Origin: Scalesia atractyloides
Taxonomy: Eukaryota > Streptophyta > Magnoliopsida > Asterales > Asteraceae
Length of the DNA: 64,000 nucleotides
Assembly: GCA_947069175.1 (NCBI GenBank)
Contig: CAMTDV010000022.1
Location: forward strand, 35,093,476-35,157,475
Direction of reading: 5' to 3'
Shown piece after piece: positions 22,969 through 34,040 of the stretch; position 1 is the first letter of the stretch; each line of letters starts with the position of its first letter. Under the pieces are notes generated by a model that saw only the letters and a list, made by a program, of their open reading frames with translations, was not told the origin of the DNA and did no database searches. A program made the position numbers and the translations under genes.

Positions 22969-23730
22969 CACAAACCACAACATTTGTCCAGACGTTCATG
23001 GAGTCAAAGTCGATGAAACATTATATCGCTCCATGATCGGATGCTTGATGTGTCTCACAGCTTCAAAACCTGATATTATGTATCCAACATGCTTATGTGC
23101 CTGTTATCAGTCTAATCCAAGAGATTCACACTTGTTAGCCGTCAAAAGAATCATGCGCTATTTGAAAGGATGTCCAAGCACTGGCTTGTGGTATCCTCGA
23201 CATGACAACTTCAATCTCGCGGGTTATTCAGATTCTGATTTTGGTTGTTGCAAGCTAAATGCCAAATCTTCAACGGCTGGTTGTCAGTTCTTCGGAACCC
23301 GTTTGGTAACATGGCAATGCAAGAAACAGACCGCGGTCGCTCTCTCTACGTGTGAAGTGGAATGCGTTTCAGCATCCAACTGTTGTTCCCAGATACTCTA
23401 GATACAACAGCAAATGAGAGACTTCAGACTATAATTTCTTGACACGCCCATATATGTATATAACAAGGCGGCTATTGATATCACTAAACACCTAGTTCAA
23501 CACTCACGCACAAAACACATAGAAATTCGACAACACTTTATCGGTGATTGTTACGAGAAAAAGTTGGTTAGAATTGAAAAAATCCACACTTGTGACCAAA
23601 AAGCAGATTGTTACACCAAAGCTTTTGATAGATCAAGATTTAAAAATCTTTTGAAATTAAATGGTTTAAAAAATCTGACACCAGGGGTTGGAAATGAGGT
23701 TGAATTTGAGGATGACAAGGACTTAACGTG
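22969..23730 (+). pseudogene. pol: Copia-2 pol, second part: end of RT and RNase H
   Basis: Directly after the LTR piece the Copia frame resumes with the RT connection segment (VDETLYRSMIGCLMCLTASK, then AVKRIMRYLKGCPSTGLWYP). RNase H follows: GYSDSDFGCC, TWQCKKQTAVALSTCEVE (usual STAEAE altered to STCEVE, so a catalytic Glu position is disturbed) and SRTKHIEIRQHF. The C-terminal GDCYEKKLV block ends at about 23730. A stop at 23401 interrupts it. The family context is the same as Copia-1 8820-9499. Confidence 0.9.
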
Positions 23731-23815
23731 ATTCTCATCGGTATGACATATGCTTTTATGTAAATACTTTTCTTGCTTTCTTAATAACAAAAACCCAAAA
23801 TTTGTTTTTGATTTT

Positions 23816-23828
23816 AGGGGGAGAAAAG
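23816..23828 (+). other. Internal polypurine-tract-like sequence after Copia-2 pol
   Basis: AGGGGGAGAAAAG lies 86 bp after the end of pol. It matches the tract at 9583-9593 in Copia-1 in sequence and position. The terminal PPT is 5.8 kb downstream. Confidence 0.7.
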
Positions 23829-25817
23829 TTGTGAAAAATACAAAAATATTAACAAGGGACAAAAAGAGTTTTTGTGAAAAAGAGGGAATCATATTTCATT
23901 AGCGGACTATTACAGTATGCTAAAGAAATGGAATGATTTAAACAGCTAATTAAACAGGTCTTACTGATGATGTGCCAATAGGCTTCACACGTTCAGTAAA
24001 GTGCAAGTATAAACCTAAAAGAAAAACTAAGTAATATGTGGGTCCCCATCTCTTGGATATATGAACTTAGTACTCCAAAATTTCGTTTGAGAGAATGCCA
24101 GATTCTGTGATACCAGGTCTTTGTATTTAGTTGATATCTGGGTTATTATATGAGTTCTTCTGAATTTGCGTCGGCAATGACCTAGAACTTGTATAATACT
24201 TTTCGCATTATTCACCTCCAAAAGCTACACAAAAAATGAATATATGTCATAAACAGATACGACATCTGCAGTTCAAAAAGATTCCTAAATGGAACACCAC
24301 CTAAAGTCGAGCCTTCATCTCTTGCTCTATATGGAAATACTAACCTGAGCTCTCAAGGTCTCGTAATTTACCTCATTTACATATATCAGTAGATATATTC
24401 ACATGTGAGATGAAATTCTGGGAATCTTGATACGGGAGTATATTCTGAGATGGGAAACACAGTTATTTCATGTTCCTTAAAATTACCTAACATATCTTGA
24501 AATAATTGAAAAACGTGTAGAGGTTTAAATGTATAAGTATATTGGCAATCTAAGTAAATCTGTTTAGGACAAGATCAACGGTACTGGTGAGTTTATCTAA
24601 ATAACTGATGTGATCCTCTAACACAAAACTCACAAAAATATGTCTGTAAATACATCTTTATTCACTTTATCTTTCTTTTAAGAAAAAACCCAAAAAGATT
24701 TTTCAGTTTTCTTTAGCAAAACTTTGAAAAAAATATAAAAAGTTTTAATTTCTATCTTAGTTTTTAGTCTACCGATGATGAAATACCGTTAGTCCAACTC
24801 AAAGCGACAGTTGCTGAAGTATAGCTGAAGATGATGGGCTGGGAGCTAATCTAAATAGAAAATATCTTGAAACGTCAAAAAGTTCCTTAATTTGAAACTT
24901 TAACTTCTTAAAAGAAATCTGTTTGGTCAAACAATGGTCAACTAAGGTCATTAACTTGGACTTGGTAGGCATATCGGTTAACCGGGGTCATTAAACTTGG
25001 ACTTGGTCAACTGAGTGGGTTGTAAAAATAGATAATCTGACAAAAAAAATCAAAAAGTAACAAATGAAAGGAATTGGCTCATACGAGTGACTTATATGAC
25101 TTGTACAAGGGATATAAAGCTACATTCGTACGAATGGTGACTCGTATGAATGACCTGGTGAGTATAAAAGGGGCTTTCACTCGCACGAGTCACATTAGTA
25201 ACTCTGTGCGACTGAAAATTCTCACTGTGAAATCCAGTTCCTTCTACACATTTTCTTGATCATTTTACGTATCTTATTCTTTGGGGAGGTTGATTGGCAC
25301 AATTCTCACGGTGGGAAAGGTACTAATACAAGTTTTGAGCCGTTATAATGCCGAAATTGGACCAAAAGGTCATAAAACATAGATTTAGGATAATTGGACC
25401 GGTAAAATTTAAAATTAAACTCAAATTCGTACAAATCGGCCCTTTTAGCTTCTAAATCATCATTCAATTTGTTAAAATTTACACGTTTTAAGTTCGGTTT
25501 GATAAGGTATTATTTGGTGCGATTCGTAACTCGTATGAATTGTCACTCGTACGAGCAAGCTTTTTAAATGTGAGATTATCATCATTACTCGTACGAGTGA
25601 TCGTTCGCACGAGCATGTCCTTAAATGTCATAAAACTCTTTGACTCGTACGAGGCAACACTTGTAAGAGCAAGTTTGTTCAAATCCTAAAACTGTTAAGT
25701 ACTAATTAGAACTCCTACGGAGAGTGACTCGTACGAGTGGGTATCTAACTCGTACGAATGGTGACTCATACGGGTGTGTAAGATTTGAACATTTTGAAAA
25801 TTATTCTAAGTGCTTGA
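23829..25817 (+). other. Copia-2 noncoding spacer between pol and ORF2
   Basis: No supportable reading frame. The stretch 24430-24550 is homologous to 10178-10310 of Copia-1: shared blocks AATTACCT...CATATC and AAGTATAYTGRCAATC. The last 700 bp carry the palindrome array listed separately. Confidence 0.7.
25074..25775. repeat. Array of CTCGTACGAG palindromes before Copia-2 ORF2
   Basis: Exact copies of the 10-bp palindrome are at 25546-25555, 25588-25597, 25644-25653 and 25728-25737. About ten one- or two-mismatch variants lie between 25080 and 25775. The same motif is in both LTRs (15026, 15072, 29750) and the leader, but I found none in gag or pol. It could be a factor-binding site or form RNA hairpins; function unknown. 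Confidence 0.85.
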
Positions 25818-25834
25818 AATTTTTGTCTTTGCAG
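25818..25834 (+). promoter_or_regulatory. Splice-acceptor-like sequence before Copia-2 ORF2
   Basis: A T-rich run, TTTTTGTCTTTGCAG, ends at 25834 and the ORF2 coding similarity begins right there without an ATG at its head. This is close to the plant 3' splice consensus and suggests the start codon comes from an upstream exon. Confidence 0.5.
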
Positions 25835-28800
25835 ATCAAGAAGTCTTGGTTCTCACCATTCCACAACGTCTATTGTCTATTAGATGAGAACATTCCAGAG
25901 ATAACAGCATATAGAGAAGTGTTAGATTTTCTGAGCTGGCTGCCTATTACGAAGGCTCTAACAGACAGACATACGGCCTACCGATCACATGTCGAATATT
26001 TTTGGGATGCCATGGAATATAGTGAGGAAGATAATGCTATCTTGTTTGCAGTGCGAATCAATAATGAGGATATTGAAGTCAAGTTCACTAAAGAACTGAT
26101 TCGAATAGTGCTAGAGTTCAATGATAGTGAAGAAGACCCGACCGGTTATCCGGAATACATGGTCAAAGGGTGTTTTTATAGGATGAGATACGCTGGATTC
26201 ATCAATGCCGCACTATTTAAGAAGGGTAATCTAAGTGCTCCCTTTCGATATATCGCACACTGCATTATACACGCCCTAAGTCACAGAAAGGGTGGGTTCG
26301 ATGATTTGGTTGATTACCAGATGTGTATGATTACGACACTCATCCTCAATCTTCCTTACAACTTCCCAAGACTCATATTTATGTAGATGGTACAGAACAT
26401 TCAGCGAGAAAAGTTCCTTCAGTACCCGAGGTTTTTTCAAATGCTACTAGATCATCTTCACCCAATCTAAAGAAGAAGAAAGACAATATTCTTAGATGTG
26501 AACATATGGATGTGTCTACTTTGAAGAAGATGAATCTGCAAATGCTACTAGATCATCTTCCCTAACTCCAAACCTATTTTTGGGGTTATCATTGATAAAG
26601 ATTATGTGGCACCGCCAGGGGGAAGTGGCGAAAGGATGACAGTGGGGATGAGGATGAAGATATTGCAGCGTTGGATGGTTTCGTATCAAAGAGAAGTGTG
26701 TGGTTCTCCAAAGAGGATAAGAAGGGGGTAAGGGGACTAAACAAAAGCAAGCTGCCACAACTTCCTCCACTGTCCCTCAGAAAAAGAAACGTGCATCTGC
26801 TGGTGTGAGTTTGATTGATGAACCAGAGCCTGAAGAGAATGTTGAGTCTGTTGCAGCTCATATAGAGCAAAATGGGTTTGGTAGTGAAGTCGGTAGAGAT
26901 GAAGAGGCATCCTCCTCTAGCACTGATGAAGATGGTAGGATTGCCAGAGAAAAAGAGAGAGCCAAAGAAAAAGAGTTGGAACGTTTGGCTGAAGAAAAAC
27001 AAAAAGCTGAGGAGAGGAGAAGGAAAGAGACAGGAGAAGACGATACTACGTATGTACCATCTGAGTCTGAAGACGATACTCCTGTTCTCAAGACATTGAA
27101 GAGGCCAAAAATAAAACGTTTGAAGAGGCCAGCAGCTAGAAGTACAGACTCTCTGAAAGCTCGATCTAAGAGAAAGGTGCAGAATAAAGCTGATATAGTA
27201 CCGAATGTTGAATCTACACCATAACCACCACCATCACCAACTCCACAACCACCACCATCACCACCTCCACAACCATCACCACAACCACCTCCACAACCAC
27301 CTCCACAACCATCACCTCAACCACCACCACAACCCACCCCTCAACCTAAACTAACTCATCTCAACCCCAATTTTCAACAGGCTCCAGACTTGGAGATCAA
27401 TATCACTTTGATTTCAGAGATGTTCTGGGGGCGAAGAATTTTCAGCAGATATGTTCAATGACATGCGGATTGAAGAGTTAGAGAATCGAGTCATGCTGAG
27501 CAGTGTTAAGATTGCTGTTTTACCTAGTATTGTGTCAGAAAATGAAAGAATGAAGAAGCGAATGGCTGAATATGATGAAGAACACCTCAGGAATCAAAGA
27601 CAGATGAGCTTGTTCGAGAAAATCCTTATCAAGAAGCTCGGGATTAATCTTGCTGCCGAAATTGATGAGATTGATAGGGAAGAAGCAAGAGAAAGAGGTG
27701 CAGAGCGTGAACATATTGCGAAAGAACTATCCAGCGCTCAAGGAAAGGCAAAAGAAAAGGTTGGAGAGGAGCCTGTGATAGACAAAGCTGCACTAGAAGC
27801 TGAATCTGCGGCAATATCTTCAGAGTTAGTGGTGTATGAGTAATCGAAGAAGTTTGTGTTGATAGGAAAGCCGAGATATGTGGATATTGACATGTCAAAT
27901 CTTTCTACAAAACATCAGGAGTGGCTAAGGAAAAGAAAGATGTTGAAAGAGATCGAGGAAGAGATAGATGCTTTTGCTGAAAATCCTAAGGAAATTGATG
28001 AAGACTTAGATGAAACAGATGATGCGTTAAAGAAAAAGTCTGATAGTGATACTGAGGATGATGATAGTGATTTTTCTGTGTGCTTGAATGATTCAGCAAA
28101 CCAATTTGACTATGACAAAGATTTGGGAAACTCATATGATTGCTCGAAGGATTCTAAGCAAGCAAGAATCCTCATAGTGACTGATATGTCAACTGTTCCT
28201 ACCATGCCTAAACCAAAGATTTTGTATTTGGAGCATGATGTGGAAGAAGGTGAATTTATCCACAATTACACAAACAAAAAGATTGCGAGAATGTTGGGTG
28301 TGGATGAAGAAACGTATAAAATATGACTTTGATGACGAGCTGAACGACATCAGTGCTTTCCGGCCTAAGGATTATCTCTTCGAACACTTTTCTGAAGCAC
28401 ATGATTACGATAAGGTTGTCGTGGAGATGATTCCGATGACGATGATACTTCGAATGTTGCCGGAAAGGGTATGGATGACTTCCCAATCTTTAGTGAGATG
28501 TTTGCAGCTGAAAGTGATGATTTATTGAAGCGTAAAGTAGAAGAGGCTGTGAAACAGGGAACAGTGCCTAAACGTTTATCCAAGGAAGAGATAGCTGAGA
28601 TGAGAAATTGTGGTTTAAGGAGTTACCAGAGGAACGTAAATTAAAACACCCTAGCATTCTTGACGCGTGATGCTGATATTTCTCTAGGGGATATCATTAG
28701 CTGGGGATGGATTGAGGAACTTGACGTATGTGTGATAAGAGGGAGTATGGGCTCCAGTACTTCCGACACTTGAGCGATATAAAGACCCTTTCGTTCTGGG

Positions 28801-29523
28801 ATATTAAAGAACTTGTACAAACTAAGATGATTAATCTTAAGATGAAATTTCATGACCAGCGGTTGTGGAAACTGATAAAGCTGGAAGCTACTCATGGTTT
28901 TAGACGCTGGAAGCCACATATCCCCAAAAGAGTCACAAAGATTGATCCAGTTACCAAAGAGAAGGATGTGATGTTGATTGTTAAGAGGCCAAGAGTAATT
29001 AAAAACATGCTTTTTATTAAAATGGAGCAAGATTTATTTAACATTTTCAAATGGTGGTACTATGATTCAAGCACAGGTGAAGCTATTATTTGTGTCCAAC
29101 CGGATGAAGATTCTTGGAAGATTACTGAAGAACTATCTGAATCCGTCGTCGCGCACAAATGTATATATGGTCTATGGCGACATTCGAATACTAGACCCAA
29201 TGTGGCTAGTCAACTTCTCAAAGAAGGATATAGAATGTTTATTCTACAGTAAGATCAGTTATGAGGAGAGAGATAAAGAGCAGGCGCTGCAATTCCAGAA
29301 GATTGTTAATGTTTGTTTCACTAACGATATACATTCAGGAACAGCATGGAACACTTCATGGAGGAAGCTGGAAGAGAAGGAGCAACGAAAGAAAGAAAAG
29401 AATGTTGAAAGGATAGCTGAGAGAGCTAGAATTGCATCTTTGAGAAGTTTTCGGTTTGGCAATACTTACAATCGGCCTCCTCCTATAGAGCCAAACGCCA
29501 ATATCTTCAAAGGAGCGTCGTAG
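25835..29523 (+). pseudogene. Copia-2 ORF2: extra 3' protein of unknown function
   Basis: The open frame runs upstream to 25724, but coding similarity starts at the acceptor. N-terminal domain 25835 to about 26390: SHVEYFWDAMEYSEEDNAIL, FTKELIRIVLEF, APFRYIAHCIIHALSHRKGG and LILNLPYNFPRLIF, the same fold pattern as Copia-1 ORF2. Then come an acid/Lys-rich segment with a basic cluster (KRPKIKRLKRP, about 27100-27140), a proline-rich run of PPPSPPPQP type (about 27222-27350), a coiled coil (27451-27843), an acidic stretch (28000-28080) and a C-terminal domain (about 28728-29523). Stops at 26384, 27224, 27843 and 28326 and frameshifts break it. Original size was about 1,200 residues. No transmembrane helix is evident. 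Confidence 0.75.
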
Positions 29524-29612
29524 GCCACCGAAACATTTTTTTGGACCATAAAGGTCAAACATTTTTTTGAATATTTTGAAGAAATTTTTGAACCAAGACT
29601 ATGGCAACATCC

Positions 29613-29623
29613 AAGGGGGAGTT
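29613..29623 (+). other. Terminal polypurine tract of Copia-2
   Basis: AAGGGGGAGTT directly precedes the 3' LTR. Confidence 0.88.
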
Positions 29624-30046
29624 TGTTGGTGCATAATGTCTAACTCCTACGTCTAGGATATGTCAGTTGTGTAAAAAGGGCTTAGAATGAGATTTTTATA
29701 TGTATTGTATATGGCTCATATGAGTGAGCTTATCGCCTACATCTTGTCACTCGTACGAGCAACTACTCGCACGAGCCAACAACCACACTCCTTATGTGAG
29801 CCATGTTAGCCTATAAATAGTGGAGCTTGAGTGTTGTGTGGTTATCTGTTGGTGTGTGACTACGGCAAAGCCCTGTCCAGTTGTTTACTCGTCTGTAAGT
29901 TTCACGTTTATTAATATCTGAAGCAAAGGCATTTAAGCAGCATACTTGATTGTTTATTTGTCCAACTCGCTAACAATGAATTCCGCCTCTGTTAGCTGAG
30001 TTGAATCTGTTCGGTGCTCATAAAGGAAAGCCGATCCCCTCTCACA
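29624..30046 (+). repeat. Copia-2 3' LTR
   Basis: It begins TGTTGGTGCATAATGTC and ends CCCTCTCACA, 423 bp. It has a TATA box (TATAAATA, 29812-29819) and one exact CTCGTACGAG palindrome (29750-29759). The end is fixed by the GGAAA target duplication that follows. Confidence 0.9.
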
Positions 30047-30051
30047 GGAAA
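30047..30051. repeat. Right target-site duplication of Copia-2 (GGAAA)
   Basis: Matches 14931-14935. Confidence 0.88.
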
Positions 30052-30632
30052 TTTTGAGAGGAAACGAGTGAGATTGATATTGGATAGTAAAAAAGAAACG
30101 TTTAAAAATATCGATAAAACATAAGGATTGTGATCATTTATTCATTACTTAAAATAAACAAACGACATGGTGATTAATCAGTAAATGGTCTTTATAATGT
30201 ATCATGAAGACATGCTTTAGCCTATAAGTCGACACTCACCCCAAGAGTTCCCATGTAAGATTGACTTGTTCGATTAAGTGGATTTGACCAACACTCTAGC
30301 CTTAGATAAAAAACCCAGGGTACAGGCATCCACCATTCCAGATTACACGTGTTCAGATTATTAAAACCCAAACTTTGACGAGATTCTGAAAACATCAAAG
30401 GCTTAAAAGCCTAAAAACAATTCATCTAAGAATAGATGATGATTTCTTTTAAAACTCTTGGAAAAATTTGACTTTTAAGATTGATTACTGGTTTTGCATT
30501 GTTTTGTAATCACCTAAGGATAGGTGACGATATTGTATTAAGAATCTATGCGCGAGTTACCTCATGTTAGGGTCCTAGGAAGGTTATAGTCTAGGTCAAA
30601 AGCATTACTAATAACCTAATTCCCTTTAATCA
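30052..30632 (-). other. GypA-1 5' leader
   Basis: About 580 bp between the GypA-1 PBS and the Copia-2 insertion point, which lies 12 bp before the gag ATG on the other side. It is noncoding, as expected for an untranslated leader. Confidence 0.75.
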
Positions 30633-30646
30633 TGGCTCTGATACCA
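30633..30646 (-). other. Primer-binding site of GypA-1 (initiator-Met tRNA)
   Basis: On the minus strand TGGTATCAGAGCCA begins five bases after the LTR end (GGGGTGTTACA). It gives the orientation of GypA-1. Confidence 0.92.
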
Positions 30647-30651
30647 ATCTC

Positions 30652-33536
30652 TGTAACACCCCGACCGCGTAAAACAACAAACCGTTGTGGAAACATCGGG
30701 GAGTCACGTTACAGGAATTGTTTCAAACACATGGAATTCAAGGTTTTGTTTTATTGAATTAATAATTTACATTGTCTTTGGATAACACAAACAAAATACA
30801 AACAATTGACTTTAAGTTTTAAAGTAAACTAAGGCCCAAGTCCATTCTTGTTTAGCATGTGTTCATAATCGTCACACATTAAGACCTGAAACATATGTGA
30901 AAAAGACGGTCAACAAAGAATGCTGGTGAGCAACATAGGTTTTGAGTGTTAAATTCATGGCTTTGTATTAGTATTTGCAATACCTCGTCCTACTACAAGA
31001 GTCGATGAGTGAAAACCTTGTATCCCAACTTGTATTAAAATATTTGGTATTGCAATATGTTTAACCAACTGTAAAAGTTGGTATGTGTTATTAAACCTTG
31101 TAGCCATGAATCTTGACAAAAGTGTTTCTTTTGTAAAACCGAACAAGAAATTGATTTAAAAGAAATCTTTGTATGGTTTATATATATTACATTGAAAACC
31201 GTTAGTGACTTGTCTAAACCATTTGTCCTTGTTTGAAGTGATTTGGATAACGTAGCGTGAGAAATACAATAAGAGCATTTATACATAGGAAGTGCCAGTG
31301 GCGTATCCACCATATTGTTATCATATTACACTCGTCTCGTTATCTAAATCATTTGCTATGTATAAACCAATCGTCCTTGTTTTGTATAAACTAATCGCCC
31401 GTGTTATGTATAAACCAATCGTCCTTATTTTGTATAAACAATTCGTCCTTTTTTAATTGTTTAAACTGTGGTCGTTTTGATGAATACATTCAAGAGTGTG
31501 TTGACTCATCTGGACTAACAGACCACCAAATGGTCTATTAAAATATTCGACTAACAAACCACCAAAGGGTTTATTAAAATACAGTTTCTGTCATTCCCCA
31601 AACTTCCTCACAAACACTGGGAATTTTGGTAATGGGATTGTCAGTCCTATGGCATCATAACATACTACTGGCCGGCTTAGTCAAGGTTAATAAATATTAT
31701 TCGTGTTATGGATAACTCACCAACAAATTTCCCACATTATTGAAAACATATTGTTATATATCAACCATATACTCGTTTTGAAAACTTGAAAAGAGATTAC
31801 CACATATGAGTCACCCGAAAACGTTTAGAAAACGTAAAAGAGGGGAGCTATGTACTCACATAAGCCTTGCGTAGTAAATATGTAGATTTGAAAAGATAGT
31901 TTAACACATATGAATAACCCCAAAACATTTATAAAACGTAAAAGAGGGAGCTATGTACTCACTTGGATTGCGTAGATGTCTTGTGTAAACAAAGCTCAAG
32001 TGTTCAAGTGTTTCCTAATATGTCGGATAACTAAGGTTAGTGTATAATGTGACTTAATTCGGAGGAACGAATCGAATAAGGTTCATAAACCAAACGAGTG
32101 GAGTATCTCATGTAATATGGTTTATAATGCCTTATATTCTTATTTGGAAGTATCTAGGAGTGTTTTTGACTTGTTACGACTTGTTAAAGTAGTTTACGCC
32201 ACTTTAATGGGTCGTATACTTAACTACGGTTTCGTATGCTTAAATAAGTCATATGACGGGTCTATCATGTAAAAACTAGTTTAATTATGTTGTATGATCA
32301 GTTTATAAGTTAAAAATAATGACCATACATGTTTTAAAACTAATTTTGTGTGAAAAGGGTATTTCCGACATTTTAAAAGTATATATAGTTGACTCCTCAT
32401 TTGACTAACCAAACGACATGACCATAAGGTATAACCTCAGAAGATTATTCCCTATATTACTATGGTCATATATATGGGCTTGGTCGGATCGTAAAGTTGA
32501 CCAAACGGTCAGATTCAAAAGTTAAACCGGAACTCAAACCGCTCGACTTTCGACAAAGGAAAAAGCGCTAAACTAGAAATGACGAGTTAGACATGTTAGA
32601 ACATGTCTAATAATGTTATCAAACTGATTTGGTGTCAAAACTTTAAGTTTTAATACCCGAAAACACTTTCGTCGTAAAATACATTTTATGCACTTTTTGA
32701 CTTTTATTTCGTAAAAGTTTGACTCCTCATTTTGCCTATTAAACATGATATCAGAAGGTTAGTCACAAGGGATTAACAACTTCATTATTATGATCACGTA
32801 GCAAAGTTCAATTTGAACTTTGACTTGACCAAAATTGTCAGAAACGAAAGTTAAACAAAAAATCAATTTGTTTGACTTTTGGCTCATAACTAGCCAAAAT
32901 AATGAAAAAGACTTAGGGAAAACACTTACTTGTGTTCTAGGAAGGATTAGAACTCAGTAGGAGGCCTCTAAAGAGAAGCAAACTCCAGAAATGAGTGATT
33001 AGAGAGAAGAGAGTGAATTGAGCAAGTTGAAAAGATGAACATATGAGGCTATTTATAGTTGATCAAGATCAAGTAGATCATGCCAAGTGTTATGGGACTT
33101 CTCTTGATTTTAACAAGTGTCCCATGAGGTGTTAGAACCAGGAAGAGGGTGGCAATTACATGTTAGGTGTCAAGTAATGAGCATAGTTGGCAGAACTTGG
33201 AGGCCAAGCAAAATTTCTGCAACTTGGCATGCCTTATGGACCGTATGGCTTTAGGTTTTACGGTCCGTAAGACCTTCTGATAAATAAGTTTCTATTTTCG
33301 GCAGTTTTGTCCCCCAGACTTGTATTTTCACTTGTTTCCCATTTTTAACCCTTCTAACTTGTTATTTAAGCTATATGAAGGGTATATAGGTATATCTAAC
33401 TTAGATTTTGTTCCAAATATGTTGTGAATATCATTTATCTCGATCATAAGATTACGTATTTCGTAAATAAAATATAAAATTTATTGAATACGAAATGATC
33501 GAAATTGTACAATGGTTGAAAATTGTGAATGTTACA
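30652..33536 (-). repeat. GypA-1 5' LTR
   Basis: On the plus strand it starts TGTAACACCCC and ends AATGTTACA, 2,885 bp. It is alignable with the LTR at 34041 but clearly diverged. It contains the 20-bp minisatellite (about 31340-31450) and a doubled block at 31740-31960. Long open frames are absent. Confidence 0.88.
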
Positions 33537-34040
33537 AAACTTATGAATCATCGATCAAGAAAGATAAAAAAGATTCAAAATTTTATCTGAAAAGGCAATT
33601 TCTAAACAACAAACTTAGGCGATCAAATCTAAACCATCTTCTGAGGAAGTCAAAACATCTGTTACAACCGAGTCAAAGGTTGAACAAGTTGTTGAAGTCA
33701 ATGATAATAATGTTTCTAGTTCAAAGTTTGATATCCCAAACCCTCCAAGACCGAGAAGTCTCGGGTATCATTGTTTAAATGATTTCTTAATTGCATGTGC
33801 AGGGGCATCCAAGGTCAATCATTTCTAAGTGGATAATGGACAGTGGAGCTTCTCGTTACATGATAGGGATGTTGGCTTTATTATATGATGTCAACTCAAT
33901 CAAAGGAGGATATGTAGGGTTTGCGGGTACTCAAGGAGGTACGATTTTTGGAGAAGGAATTCTGACTAACGACGTGGTTTCTTTCGACAAACTCAACTAT
34001 ATTTCCGAGTTAGAGAATAGCTTGTTAAGTATCTCCCAGA
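33537..34040 (+). pseudogene. Copia-3: gag-end/protease fragment of a Copia-2-like element
   Basis: This is homologous to 18690-19230 of Copia-2. It has a Lys/Ser-rich gag tail and then the protease with an intact active-site block (SKWIMDSGASRYMIGMLALL, about 33828-33888), continuing to LNYISELENSLLSISQM. It is cut on both sides by GypA LTRs: the GypA-1 5' LTR to the left and the GypA-2 3' LTR to the right. Both GypA elements therefore probably inserted into the same older Copia copy. The rest of it is not in the window. Confidence 0.88.

Larger units (their letters stand above)
14936..30046 (+). mobile_element. Copia-2: Ty1/copia element with ORF2 and an internal GypA LTR
   Basis: The element is 15.1 kb, about 12.9 kb without the foreign LTR piece at 20794-22968, close to the length of Copia-1. 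The 3' LTR is complete (423 bp); the 5' LTR keeps only its first 200 bp and the PBS is gone. Its gene order equals Copia-1, including an internal PPT-like tract, a homologous spacer and ORF2. The 5-bp target duplication shows one original insertion into GypA-1. All frames are broken. Confidence 0.92.
1241..33536 (-). mobile_element. GypA-1: Tekay/Del-type Ty3/gypsy element, nested host of two Copia elements
   Basis: Read on the minus strand, the parts in order are: 5' LTR (33536-30652), PBS (30646-30633), 5' leader (30632-30052), Copia-2 insertion, gag N-terminal part (14919-14333), Copia-1 insertion, and the gag C-terminal part (1534-1241). The element is then cut by another GypA LTR. The target-site duplications of both Copia elements match perfectly. 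Removing Copia-1 restores one continuous gag reading frame across its insertion site. PR, RT and IN of this copy would lie left of the window. Internal stops show that it is dead. Confidence 0.85.

Noticed and set aside
25724..25834. Translation start of Copia-2 ORF2 at ATG 25724
   Set aside because: The 37 codons before 25835 lie in the palindrome array (TRTSGY-type repeats from ACTCGTACGAGT) and have no counterpart in Copia-1 ORF2, so this ATG is probably not the real start.
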